A stretch of DNA of 64,000 nucleotides from Gavia stellata (GCF_030936135.1 NC_082603.1:26254880-26318879); one strand, 5' to 3'; shown: positions 22,678 through 35,480, numbered from the stretch's first letter. Numbers and translations: made by a program. Notes: generated by a model from the sequence alone, not told the origin.

Positions 22678-25236
22678 GATTTCTCTTCCAGTCCTTCCTG
22701 TTCTGGTCCAGCTATGGACACCTGGGTCTCCCACCTTCTCCTAAGGAGGGCTGATGAATGCAGACTATTCCATTACCTGCTGTGCAAGATGAGCTCTGAA
22801 GCAGAGTTGCATTAACAAAGTCCAGGAATGGACCTATTGGAGAAGAGGGAGCTCAGGAGAACCAAGAGTATGAAGGTGCAAACAGGACACAATGATTCTG
22901 GAAAGGCAGTGTGGAAGGAGCTATCTGAAGATGCCTTCAAGAAATATGACCGCTTTGTGTCATTTTCAAGCCAAGCTGCTTTGAAAAGCATTTTGGCAAC
23001 CCAGATCAGGCAGTGAGCACTTTTGGGAAATCCTCTCTGATGGACCCAGTATCCTTTCTGCTCGCCAGTTTCTAAGCCATCTACCAGACAGCACAAGGCA
23101 AAGGAGCTGGACTATGCAGCCTTGCCAGCCCCGGGAGCTGCCCCTTGCCACGGGTGCTCCCCACCCATGGGACTCTCCCCAAGAGTACAGAAAGGAGGGT
23201 CTGAAAAATCAAACTTCTTTCAAACCTCAAGGGTCTGCAAGCCTACAGGGAAGGAACAGGAGATGTCTCTGACAACTCATTGCCAAGATGCAAGGCAGCA
23301 TTGTCATACCTGGAGAGATGCTGGCTCTGCTACAAGGAGGAGGGTAGCAGAGCTTGTAAGGAGGCTGCATCGAGCGTAATCATTGCTCTCTGCTGGAGAT
23401 GTCTTGTTTGGGGACCGAAAGCCAGTGATCATGCTGCTATCATGTTACCTTACCTGTTACAGACACGTCCCATGGGATCATTCCTGTGGCAGCTGGGAGG
23501 GAGCTTGGGGAAGAAGCAAGACCTCATAGAGAAATTGGTTGCTGACTGGAAAGGTGAGGAGGATCCTCCCTGTTCAGCCAGGATGGAGACCAAAAAGAGC
23601 TGAACAACTCAATGTGGATGTCACCAACCTCTCCCCACTGACTGTGGGGATGTGGTCTTCATTGCCCCGTGCCGGCCTTAAGCTTCAGTGCTGCCATTCA
23701 CACCGACCTCCCTCTGCCCAGGCTGGGCTGGGAGCAGCCTGCAGCTGGCCCTTTTTGGCAACCTCAAGTCCCCAAAGCCACACAGCAGCTTTGGCCCTGC
23801 CTGGTGCACAGTCCCGTGGCAGCGGGCATGGCTCGCTGGAGATCTTCCAGGGAGGAGTGTTTACTGGTTCAGGTCCGCTGGGGACTCCTGCACCCTGCCC
23901 ACCTCTGTGCCAGGGAGAGAGCCATTAAACTAACAGAGCGATGCAGCGCTTGGCTTTCGGGGATCAGGGGCGTGGGTGGCATTACCTCTCCTGGGACAAG
24001 CTCCTCCAGGCTTGAATTTTAAAATGCAAACATAAACCCCGTCCAGCATATTCTGTGTGGGCAGGGAGCATCTGCAACTGATAAAAAAACCCACCCAAGC
24101 TCTTCTGGGGCTTGGCTTCACATACCATTCAGTTCTGGGATGCCTGGAGCTCCCTGCCTCCTTTTTTCAAAGCCTACTGATAAAGAATTGGGGTCCTGGG
24201 GGCTGCTTTCTCCCAGGCTGGGATAAACCTCTCTGCCCAGCCCTTGAAAAGACCCCATGCTTTTGCATGACTCTGGTTTAAACAACAATAACACATGAAA
24301 AAACCCAAACATAAATCCTGCCCGAGCTTTGTTACAATCCACTCGTGACACTGCTGCACTGGGAAAACGCTTTTGCATTGTGGTATCCCTGTCTGCAGCA
24401 CCCTTGGAAACCTGCCGGGAGCAGCCGGCGCTGCCACTCCCAGTGGGCGGCTGCCAGTGGCTGGAAAACCCTGCTGGAAAACTTGGCATGGCCCTCTCTA
24501 CCAAACGGGAGGAGAGGGTGTGCAGGGCAGGCTGTCCAGCTGTCTGTCTGACCCCGGCATGCTGCTTTATACATGTGACACTGTGAGCTGAAGCACTCAT
24601 ACCTCTGCTCCGGGGAAAGTAGGAGTAGGTGTCTGAAGGAGATGGGAGCTAATGATCACTCCAGATTTCACCCCCATGGCGTGCAGGGTGCCAGCAGCTC
24701 TGCACTGTGGGAAGCAGTCCAGCTCCCTCCCTGCTTGCCAAAGCCTGCAGGCTGGCTCAGCTTTGACCTTGGGTTGCTGTTCTTCGGCAGGGAAAACACC
24801 AGATTTTGTCCTCAGGGAGCTGCGACTGCAGGGGAAAATCCCTTTTCTTACAGCACTCCAAGTAGGAGTCTGAATGTCTCGGACAAAACCAGTCCCCGTG
24901 CCTCAGTTTCCCCATTTGTAAGAGAAAGATCATGTTCTTGCACTTCCCCGTGGGGTGTTGAAAGGGTTATTAAAATCCACCCCAACCCCACACACAAACA
25001 CAGACGTGAAATAACAGACTTTCCAGTAACAAAAAATACTGTATTAGGACAATGACTGGAAGTGCTCCACCACTGCAGAGCTCACCTCACTTTCCCCTCG
25101 CACCCCAAAGCCAGCAGCCAGCCCAGCCATCACCGCATCCTTGCGGAGGGGAACAAGAGTCCCGCGGGCAAGTCAGGCCAAAGGATGACCTGCGCTGATG
25201 TTAGCCGGGATCCTGCTCTGGGCGAGCACGCAGGAC
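22678..25236. other. Intergenic DNA between FAAH (C) and pseudogene B
   Basis: Holds the 3' untranslated region and poly(A) site of unit C on the right and the former promoter of unit B on the left. No canonical AATAAA was found close after the unit C stop; an AATACA variant occurs at 25042-25047 (minus strand). One MIR-like relic is present. Overlapping open frames at 24.1-24.6 kb on several strands appear to be chance. Confidence 0.5.
24893..24976 (+). mobile_element. MIR-like SINE relic
   Basis: TGCCTCAGTTTCCCCATTTG followed by a short variable part and GGGTTATTAAAA matches the 3' half of MIR-type SINEs. It lies between unit C and pseudogene B. The tRNA-derived head is not recognisable. 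Confidence 0.62.
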
Positions 25237-28200
25237 TCAAACAAGCCTGTTTTTCTTCAGGACGAGTGTCTCCACCTCCTTCATGAACCGGAGGCACAGC
25301 TCCTCCTGCCATGGCAAGGCCACGCACTGCACGGCCACTGGTAGCCCCACGCTGCCACGAAAAGCCTGTGGCACAAACAGAGGGGGAGAGGGCAGGGGGA
25401 CATCCAGGGGAAGGGATGGGGATGCTCACACCCCTGGGGAACCTGGTACCACTCACCTTTGCCAGGGTCCGGTCCCACCAGTCCCGAAAGTACCCCTGGT
25501 AGCCCTTCAGCTCCTCCTCATCCTCATCCGTCACCATCGTGACAGGGACCACACCAGTGGGGAAGTCCAAGGCGTTGTAGAGCATGGTGTAGCTGACTGC
25601 CACTGGGGGAGAGGGGGAGCTCGCAGCGCCAGCCGGCCACAGGGAAAGCCTTCGCTCCCCTCCGCGTACGCGAGCTTCCAGCTAACGGGGCGCTTCCACT
25701 GGGAACTCAAGTGCTGCGGGATGGAATGTGGGATGCCCCTTGGCTCCCACATGCACTGGGGGGTTGTCCTGGGTGTACCCCACGGGCTGGGGCTGCAGCT
25801 GCCCCAAGAGCCCAGCTCTTCCCACCGCTGGCCAGTGCCTTGGGGATGTGAGGGGAGGAGGAGGAACACTTCTCGTTGATACTGGTGTAGTGCCGCAGCA
25901 GGGGCACACTGGAGCCAAAGGTCCCCCGTTGGCAGTCCTACCTGAGAGCTTCCCAGGGTAGCCAATGCCGAGAGCCGGGCCCAGCATGGGACAAAGCATG
26001 ACGTCCAGATTCAGCTTTTTCCACTGGGTGATAAACTGGTGGCAAAAATCCTGAGGGGGAAATGCACTGGTGGTCAGTGGGGTGAATGAACTGTCCCATG
26101 GCTGCTGGCTGAGGCTCTCCTTGGGTGCTCAGCCGGGCTCTCGGCCCTTCCCCAGGAGCAGCCATCAGGCTACATCAGGCCTGATCCTGCTAAAATCCAG
26201 CAGCCCTTTGCTGCTTGGCCAACAGCCCTCCCGGTGTACAAAGCACCCTCCCCCCTGCTAAAACTAGAGGTGGGGAAAGGTTGAGTGCGGGACCATGTGG
26301 CAACCTGGGACACGGGCATAGGTCTTGAGCAAACCAGAATGGAAATAAAGGCAAGTCTGCTGCAGCTGATGGTCTACGTTTTCAAGTGTAGGAATAAAAA
26401 ATTCAGGTCTGATTCGGGATCACGAATGTGTCTACGTGTCGTCCTAATCTTTAAATGTGCTGCGAACTTGCACATCCAAGTGAGATCCGTCGAGGAGTGA
26501 CATATGTTCCTACCTCACATCACCAGTGAATTGATCATCTCCTAACCTTGGTGGGTACTCAATCTGCCTCTTCCCAAAGAGAAATAAAACAAAAACTATC
26601 TAACCCCAAATTGCAATACTTTACCTCAATTTCATGATGAAGACTCCAGACTTCATCCACTGTGCTGAAAAAGGAAACAAACCCAATGAAAGGCATCAAG
26701 AGGTACTGCAAAGAGCAGCTTTTGGGGCAGGAAAGAGCATAAAAAAGCAGATGGGCACAGGTTAGCTCTGGTCCTGGAGCTGCAGCCAAGGGAAGAGAGG
26801 ACTTTGGCAAAGCCCTGCCTTTCCTCTGAAGGGCTGGGGGTCTTATTCCTGCTTCTGCCCATGATGGAGGGCTGAAGACTAAAGGCAGACTGGTGCAGTG
26901 CTGCTTTGGCCTGACAAGTGTCCAGCCCTGTTACTGCTGCTGTGCTGAGGAGGTGGAAGCCCAGGCACATCATTTCTCAAAGGCCAGGCTGTGTGAGGTG
27001 GACTGATCCTTTGATGTGGGGACAGACGTACCACCTTGGAGGCACAGCACAAAATACACCCTCTCTGCTATGGGATTTGAGTCCTTTCTCACCACTAACT
27101 GCCCAACACTGACAACGCAGTAAGGAAGAGCAAGCCTCCTTCCCTGTGCATTTACCTTCTTTCTGTCTTAAGGGGTCCCTACCTCATGGCATGATGGATG
27201 CATTAACCAGTGCTGAAGCCGACACTGTATTTCATTCCCACAAGCTTCATCCAGTTCCTAAGCAAGAGGCTGTGAGCCCCTGCCCTCATTCCCATCCTTA
27301 ATACTAGAACAATTTGCCAAACCCTGCAGGGTTATGGTGTTGACATAAAGTGCTCTGTTTGCTCCCATCCTTGTGTTTTCTGCCTTGTATTTTCTCAGAC
27401 GCATGCAGCTGGGGTAGTATCCTTATTGTAGCAAACACTGCTGCTCTCCAAAAGAGAAACCCAAATCTTCACACATTTACTCAGGCTCAGATTTACTCAC
27501 TTTGCTCTCATACTTCTTACGATATCTGAAAATCGAGGCATCTGAGAAGGAGAAAGTAAAAAAAAGAAAATAATTTCCATTAAATAATTTCCATTAATCC
27601 CATTAAACCCCTGTCCTCTGAGACAGCTCTGTCACAAATACAAGCTGTTGACTCAGTGCTCAGGCAGGACTTGTGGATCTTCCCCAAAATGGGGAGAGGA
27701 GGAACAGAAATAGCATCACTCCAGTTTGGAGATGTGTCTAAGCACAGCCAGGAAGCAATGCCTAGAGACTTCTCGGTGATAAAGCCTTACGGCAATGGGA
27801 GACAAGTTATTCAACAGCTATTGCTTAACTCCATCTATGCTAGAAAGAAATGGACCTTACGAAGGGTTTGGCAATCCAGGAGAGGACAGTTTTTAGCCAG
27901 TTTGGTGACTTCGCTAACCAGAAGAACAGCCCCATGCTGCTTTTCTCCAGCTCCCCTTTGCTGAAAGAGAAAAGGGTGTTTAGCTGAGGAGTGTTAGGAA
28001 GCAATCACAGTAGATCAGCTTTCACAAGGCCAACCCCTCCGAATAGCATATCTAAGTGACAAAAAGAGGTTTGCCCCATTCCTCTGATTCTCACAGTATT
28101 TAGAGGATATCAGCACCCAGTTTCTTTTCATCTGTCAAGGCTGGTAACAATCCCAAAGAGGCTCAAGGTTCAGCTGAATCACTTGATGGTAAGCTCCCCA

Positions 28201-31200
28201 GTAAATCCCAGTGCGTATCAGCCACTATCTACATCCAGTAGATCTGCTACCTGTATCCGGATGCTAGCCAGACCCTAGGGAGGATTCTCATAGAAAGGCA
28301 CCGATCGCACCAAACTGTTCCAGGCTGTACTTACAATTTCTTGAGAAAGGAGGCACCCCCATCTGCAAACACTCCCCTGACGCAGAAGTTGAAGATAATG
28401 TAGTCCACATTCATGAGTTCAAAGGGTACCAGCTGGAAGGACAACAGAAGAGGAGTCAGTGGCACAAGCATAAGCAAGCTGTGTGGGAGAAGCCATCGAG
28501 GGCTCGCAGTGGGCTGAGTTGGGCTGAGAATTTCCTGCCAAGACCTCAGGAAAGCCTCCAGCATCTGAGGCCCCCAGATTCTCCCCATCCCATCCATCCT
28601 TCCCTGAAACGGCCATTTTCCCTTTGAGCAACAACTGATGAGTCAAAAGATACAGGATGGGCTTGGCCCCCTGATGTCCAAGCAGCCCCAAGGCACAAAG
28701 GTCCCTCCAAAACTGGCAGTGGGTGACAGAGAGCATGAGTCTGTGCTCCCCACTTCACTCCTGATCCTTGTGCAAAGGGGTAAGGGGGAGGCGTGCAGCC
28801 ACAACCACACCTCACATACTTGCTGAAATGGCAGAGAGGAGGAAGGAGACAACCTCTGCTCAGCACCCCAGAAACCTGAGACCCTAGAAATAGGTCTGGG
28901 TCAATATGGAACTGCTTGGCTACAAAAGATTGCAGTCTGCAACTGCCCTTTTATTTCCCCCTTAGGTCCTTGTTTCCAGATACAAAACCAGGAGGTGGCT
29001 TTCCATGCAACATGCAGTAGATCTGTGGAACTGCTTGCCAAAGGACATGATGCAGAAGAGGTGAAACTGGCTTGAGAATAGACTAAATATGTACTTGGAC
29101 AACAGCTCGTCACACCCAATGAAGAGAGGTGGTCTATCAGGTTCAGGAAACACACTGAGCTGGCAGTAATCATACACCACCAGGACTGTAAGCTCCCTGC
29201 GGGCACTGCCTCAGGACCTGGCTTGTACAGCACCTAGCACAATGTGGATCTCAGCCAGGGTGTGAGTAAATGCACCCACACTACAGACAAGTCATACAGC
29301 AGCATGTCTACTCCCCAGCATGTGTTATGGATCGGGGTGTGCTCCCTTTTGTGTTCACCAGCACCTAAAAAGCACTGAGATCCTGCTGAGAGGAGAAATC
29401 AAGTTGCATTATAAAGAATTTCTCTTTTCCAGAAGCAGCTATCTACTTTCATCAAAGCTGTGAGAAGCTGAATGGATTCCAGGCCCTCTTTTCTTGCCAA
29501 ATTTGCTTGATGTTCACCCATGGGTCCCAAAGACATGTTAGGAAGAAAGAATAGATGCAGCATGACTATTGGGTTCATGCAACATCCTACCGTGTGGCCA
29601 GCATCCTCCAACAGCTGCTTCGTCTCCCGAACAGCACGTCTCATGGCAGGGCTTGGCATGGTGAAGAAATCAGTTTCATAATAGCCTATGCGGAGGGGCT
29701 GCGTGCTGGAATACACCTGCAGAGCAAAGGAGAGCACCAACTAGAAGGATGTCAGCCATGTCAGGAGACAACAGTACACCCATGCCGCAGGGCAAGTCTG
29801 GAAAGCAGCACTTGTCTCGCCCACGTGCCCACCCACAGCATGTGGCAGGTTAGAACGGGTCCTGGAGGGCTCTCATGAGCCACTGGCATTTTCAGCCTGA
29901 GCAATGGCAGCTTTTCTCAGAGACCTTCGCCCCCTTTGAGGTCCTTTACCTCTTCATTGAAGGGAAGGGGGGGCACTGTGCTGTCCAAGCTGAACATGTC
30001 CTCGCACAGGAGCGCCCGCATGCACAGCGCCAGGCTCTCCACGTCTTTTGCCATTGGTCCCACTGCCGCGGCCACTGGAAGAGACCGGAAGAGAGAATTC
30101 ATGGCTGGGGGGCTTTCAAGGCCATGTCCTGCAAAAGCAGGACCTCTTGGCATCATTTTGACTTAGTCTAGTGTTGGCAACAGTTCCTCTTTGAGAATTG
30201 GGCTGGGGGTGCCTACAAGTGTCTTCCCACCAGCAGGCCCATCATTATGGACCCAGAGTTGTTACCCATCAATACGTGCCCTGACGTCTCCATTTCATGA
30301 TTTACAAAATTAAACAAAAAGCTTTGTTGATCACGACACAAGGACAACATAAGACACCCCCTTTGACTGCTAACCCCAGCTCCCATGAAGCAGTGGCAGA
30401 CAACGCAGCAGCTTGGGGGTTACAGGGTGTGTTGAGGTTTATATGTTACACAAACTGCTCCTCTTGGCTCATGCATATTCCAGTTTCTCAGGAATCACAG
30501 TATGGGGGTGACTCTCTGAAAGAGTCCCTGAACGGGAACATGCTTCTCTCTCTGAACATGTTGGAGAAGGTCCCCCATAACCAGGTGAGGGCCCTTCTCA
30601 CCCCTGTCCTACTGCCCTCCCTGGGGGACAACCATCAATTCCTACCTGCCTTCTGCCCAAGGACACCAGAAAGGATTCCTTTTTTACTGCAAAGAAAAGA
30701 GACACACAAAATACAGCAGCTCAGTAGTTTTCATTGAAGGGAAAGGCTTTAAGCAGCAGCAAGTGGTAATGAAAACACTGCCCTCCCTTTGCAGATGCTG
30801 GCAGAAGAAAGGGCCAAGGGGAAGCCCAAGAGAGACCCAGCCTAGGCCAGAATGATTTATGCCCTGACAGTCAGGAACAACCACCCCCTTAGCATGCAGA
30901 TGGAGAGGTTTCCCCATCTCCGTTCTGGGGGAACCAATGCTTCCCTCCATAGAGGCCCCAGAAAATGTCTAGGCAGGAGGGAGAAACAAGCCCTTCCCAG
31001 TTCCTCCCAAGTTTCCCCTTGCCCACAGGAGTAGGAGCACCCCAGCACAGCAGTCAGTAGGGTGGCGGGTGGGTCTCACCCAGAGACATCACTGCATTAC
31101 TTGCAATACCTGAGTCTGTTCCCAGTGGGTTTGAGTGCACAGATCCCACAGAAGGCAGCAGGGAAACGCAGGCTCCCTCCTACATCCGTCCCAAAGCCCA

Positions 31201-32610
31201 AGATGGACCCACCTCCTCCTACAAGTGCCCCTTCTCCACCAGAGGAGCCTCCGGGGCTTCTGGTATAGAGCAGAGGGTTGAACGTCTGACCAAAGATTAA
31301 GTTCTTGCAGTCATAGCTAAGGAGAGAGAGAGAGATTGCAAATGAGAGGAATGTAGGTATCTGCTGATGATGCAAAAAGACCTTCAGCAGGTAATTAGGT
31401 AATTCACTAGTTGTTACATTGACATCACTTAGTCTGAGGGAGCTTCCCAAAGCTCCCATGAAGACCACCAGCCTTTTCATGGTGGTCCCAGGACCTGGAT
31501 TGACTGCCAGCTAATTTCAGTGTCGTCAAGCCTTCCCCAGACAGACCCTCTGGCAGAACAAATACATCAAGCCTCCTGGAAAGCCTCCCTGTTCAGGCAG
31601 TCCCAAGTGCCACAGGACATCCAAAGCAGCCCACCTGGAGCAGGTCCAGGCCCCCCCACCCTGGGGAGGCATTGCTGAGCCCCTGCTTGGGAACAGGCAG
31701 AATGCCAACTGCAGTGATATTTGGACATCGGAGTCCCCCAGGAACTGGTGCAAAATCTGATAATCCCTGGGGTAACCTCTTTGTGTGGCTTTTTGTAAAC
31801 ATGGGCAGCCATTGCTGCATTGCCTTAAGGAAGGCATGTCATACGGCTCAGGCAATAGTCATCCGCAGAGGAGCTTTGCCGGAGTTCACTTGGCAGGACG
31901 CAGGGACACTAGCAGGGTGGCTGCCCAGCAGAGCACACCTGACCTCACCCGATATCAATGCCGTCAAGAGTGGTCTTGCCAGATAGAGCAGGAGGTTTGG
32001 GGGCAGGATAATTTAATGTCATTAGCTTAACTAGCTAACTAGCTTCCCCTTCCATGAGTATGTGTTTGCACTGTATAGTTAACAGGACCATCTCTGAGGG
32101 GTTACTTTGGAAAAAAAAAAAAAAGATAGAAGTGATTTAAAAAACACTCAGCACAGGAAAGAAGGGCAGCGACCTCTCTCCTCTTCTCCTCCTCTTTTGC
32201 TTCGTTATTTCATTTGGAACTAGAGTTAATTTTCATCCTTAGTGTAAATGTGTTTACTTTTTAAAATAAAACTTAAAGACAGTAAGGATGGGGACCAGGT
32301 GTTGTTATTTAAAAATAAGTGGGAAATGAGAATTAGACTTGATAGAAGTCCTCACTTGAGATGAGGGAGGGAGGACTGCCGGCATGCCGAGGGAATGGAG
32401 TGCCCACCTACCTGATGAGGGATTGCGGAACGTTGGTTTTGACAAATGGAATTGCCCCCTGTCTCCTGAGCACCTGCACCAACACGCTGTCCTCTGCCGC
32501 GGGTTTATTGAGGTTTTGTATAAACCCTAACGTGGAATCATGACCCTGGGAACACAGGACAATGAGGTTTCCAAATGGAGGATTGCAATTCCCCCTGCCC
32601 CCGTTTTTTT

Positions 32611-32641
<31 letters not shown>

Positions 32642-35271
32642 AAAGCATGTGCATGCACCTCCAACAACCCATCCATCACGCACACATTGCGTAGCATATT
32701 GGTAGTAAATCCGACCAGTCTTCTCTGTTGGCTCACAGGGGAGACGGGCACCAAACCCCATCACCTGCCAGGGCAGGCCACCCCACATCAGCTATGACAA
32801 TGTCAAGCCAGATGCTGAGGTCAAACCTCCCCCTGCCACCAAATTTCAAACCATAGGGATCTCGGGATACACGCGGTATCACGCTGACAGTACCTGGCAG
32901 TCGATGGAGTCTTTGATGCTGACAGGCACCCCGTAGAGCAAACCCAGATTCCCAGTCAGCTTCGCTTTCCGGAGCTGGGTCTCGCTTTCCTGCAGATACT
33001 CCGTGATGCAGTTGGTTTCTGTGGCGATTTGGAGAGCCTTGGGGGAAGCAGGCAAAGCCCGCAGGTGAGACACAGCCCGCAGCGTCACACAACAGCCTTC
33101 TGTTTTGCAAAGGACACCTGCCTCTTCCCCTTTTCCACCTCCCCATCTGGGCAGTCGGTATCAGGGCAACCTTTTCTGTTCCTTTCCAAGACATTTTCAT
33201 GCCAAACTCCAAAACATTGTCTGGACACAGGGGGGCCATGGCACCAGCTGCTGAGTGATGAAGAGAGGCACTCAGCCCAGCAGAATGCCAAAGGCTCTTG
33301 ATTGAGCTTCTGGGGTGGCATAAAATGACAACCCCAAAGTGGGAACCCAGGAGGTGATCAGGGCATTACAGCAAAAGTAGAGTATGAAAGCAGACACCAA
33401 GTCTTTGAGGTTTACCAACCCATTTGGAGATTGAGGGGAAACAACAGCAGCACTCTGCAACTTCCCTATAGCTATACCTGCTCCTGGGAGGGTATGGCCT
33501 CCCCTAGGAAGGTATGGGCTCTCCAGATGCCGAGATTGCTGCTCCCTTTTGCTCCAAACCAAGCTGAGAGCCATGGCAGCCAGATGTCCTCTCTAGCTCT
33601 CCCCTAGCTCACAGAAAAGCGCAGAAGGGCCCAGCACTAACCAGCGAGCAGTGACAGCTCAGCAGCATTTGAACCAGGTTTGACCCAGCGTTTAAACCTT
33701 GTGCTGGGCTTCTCCCAAAAAGAGCCAGCCCCGCCATGGGTGAGACGCTGCCCCGCCACCCTTGCTCCTCACCTTACCCACGTAGGCATAGAAGACATGC
33801 TCCGGAGGGAGGGAGCCATCCCGGAGTTTCTTGGAGAGCTCCGGCAAAGGCAGAGAGAGGATGGAGATCATGTTCACAGAAGGATGCTACGGGAAAGGTT
33901 GAACAGGCAATGACACACCTCTGTCTCAGCTGGTGGGCTTCTTCTCTCCCCTTGGTGCCCACTGTAACCCATCCAAAAAATATCTGCCATTTAGTGGCCA
34001 AATGCAACATCTGCCTCAAGACTGCAATCCTGATCGTACCTGATACCAGTGAGCATGATGCGAAACCTGCAGGGCCAGTAATAACCCAGGCTTGCTAAAG
34101 CCACATGTTCCTGGCCAGACCGGTCTCACCAAGCACCTGCTGTTTAAGAGAAAGCCCTTCGCGCAGCCCTGTTCAGACAGGCCTTGGCCAAGCCTGGGGG
34201 GACTGCTCGGTGCAATGTTCTCTGCTGAATTACAGTGGGAATTGGCAACATGGTTATAGACATTGCTCCAGCAAGAAACAAAACCGGATCTGGTGCCAGC
34301 TCTTCTCCCGGCATCACCAAGATATCCTATGGGGAAGCGCACAAAGCAGGGAGTCCCTCAGCTGACAGCAGACAGGTAATTTTTGGGTCAGCAGAGGTTT
34401 CCTCGCCGCCTACTAAATACCATGAAAAAAGCATCATCCCCCAAGCTGGACTCTGAACCCGAGCAAGTCCACTCCGACCACAGGTCGGGCAGTTCGACGG
34501 GATCGCAGGGGACATCGCACCCGTCCCCGCGGGCAGCGCGGCTGCACTTTGGCCTCTGCTGATAACACATTCCTCTCGCCTTTTCCTACCGCCTCCTCAG
34601 CAGCCAGGCTGAGCCTCCTACCACGGCGGAAGAGGCCGGGAAGCTTTCAGACGAGGGCAGGGATTTTCCTCTCCTCGCTGCCAGCTACTCTTTGCTGGCG
34701 CCTGCGCTGCTGCCCGTTATCCCCCGCTGCACCGGCTGCCCCGGGAAGCATTTCCTTCCCATCCCTGCTACAGAGGGAATCGCTGCACTGCTGGGGGGGG
34801 GGGGGCGGGCGTGTGTGCATGCACACGTAGATTTAGAAAGGACAAAAATAAAACTAAATCCCCGTAGCTCCGTGTGAGGAGCCGGGATGCCGTCTCGCAG
34901 CCGGGCCAGCTCTGCGAGAGCAGCCCAGCAGCTGCCCCCGGCGGGGAGACACCCCCCGCCCGCAGGAAGGGCTGCACGACCGCTCTCCGCGGGGTACGCT
35001 AAGGGGAAGGGCGCAGGGTGAGGAGCCATCGCCGGGCGGGCATGGCGGCTTCGCCCATCCGCAGCCTCCCCGCCGGGGGCCGAGCGCGGCTTGTTGCACC
35101 CACCTGCTCCCGAAAGCGCCGTACCGCCATCTCCATCTGCACCAAGCTCCGCTCCTGCCTCTGCCGCGCCTCCCTCACCTTCCTCCAGAGCCCCCGTCGC
35201 CGCCGCCATCGCAGCAGCAGCAGCAGGCTGGCGGCCGAGCAGCAGAGCAGGGCGGGCAGGGGGACGCGCAT
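25237..35271 (-). CDS. FAAH: Fatty-acid amide hydrolase, complete 15-exon gene (unit C)
   Basis: Membrane-bound serine amidase expected to hydrolyse anandamide, oleamide and related fatty-acid amides on internal membranes. Exons on the minus strand: 35104-35271, 33773-33886, 32894-33037, 32412-32545, 31110-31316, 30646-30686, 29950-30074, 29591-29716, 28335-28432, 27861-27960, 27501-27541, 26625-26664, 25942-26050, 25457-25602, 25237-25365. They sum to 1722 nt (573 aa plus stop); every junction is GT-AG and in frame. One N-terminal membrane segment (about residues 4-21) is followed by an Arg-rich stretch. The amidase signature has SIKD (Lys136), GGSSGG (Ser211) and DVGGSLRFP (Ser235), spaced as Lys142/Ser217/Ser241 of mammalian FAAH. 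The Pro-rich VPPLPF segment near residue 306-311 matches the site described as SH3-binding in rat FAAH. The start has a strong context (GCCATGC) inside a CpG island. Human FAAH is 579 aa. The exon 1 end (RQRQERSLVQMEMAVRRF) resembles human FAAH more than unit A does, which supports orthology; the exact symbol is inference. Confidence 0.93.
28985..29275 (+). mobile_element. Ancient amniote interspersed-repeat relic
   Basis: Two stretches look like widely dispersed amniote repeat sequence: GATCTGTGGAACTGCTTGCC with AATATGTACTTGGACAAC, and ACTGTAAGCTCCCTGCGGGC with TTGTACAGCACCTAGCACAA. It lies in intron 8 of unit C. I cannot name the family with certainty; an old CR1/L3-type element is my best guess. 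Confidence 0.45.
32604..32642 (+). repeat. Poly-T plus (AT)n microsatellite
   Basis: About 13 T residues are followed by about 12 AT units, in intron 3 of unit C, roughly 60 bases upstream (on the gene strand) of exon 4. Expected to be polymorphic. On the gene strand the tract reads (AT)n then poly-A and sits close to the exon 4 acceptor region. Confidence 0.9.
34790..34808 (+). repeat. Long G-run (possible G-quadruplex) in FAAH intron 1
   Basis: A run of about a dozen G residues followed by CGGGCG and a GTGTGTGCATGCACAC segment lies inside intron 1 of unit C, on the edge of the CpG island. It could form a G-quadruplex and could be length-variable. Confidence 0.6.
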
Positions 35272-35480
35272 GGCGGGGCTGGCCGGCCCGGCGCCCCGCT
35301 CCTCCCGCTGCCGCCGCCTCCCCGCTGCCGGCCGGGTCCGAGGGCACCCGCTCGCCGGTGGGGAGGTGGAGAAGAGGGACGCAAAACCTGGGGAGGATCC
35401 CCGGGCCGGAGAGGGTTGGGCTCGCTGGAAAAGGATTTAACCAGTTTGCTGCTTTGCGAGCAGCAGCAGGGGCAGGGAGG
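34850..35480. promoter_or_regulatory. CpG island over the start of FAAH (unit C)
   Basis: A GC-rich, CpG-dense block spans the first exon of unit C (start codon at 35269-35271) and both flanks. It contains many CCGCC/GGCGGG-type boxes. Such islands normally mark promoters of broadly expressed vertebrate genes. The first exons of units A, B and D and the stray exon E lack an equivalent block. The exact transcription start cannot be read from sequence alone. Confidence 0.75.

Noticed and set aside
24118-24600. Several overlapping frames on both strands between units C and B
   Set aside because: Overlap in many frames with no family match points to composition, not coding.
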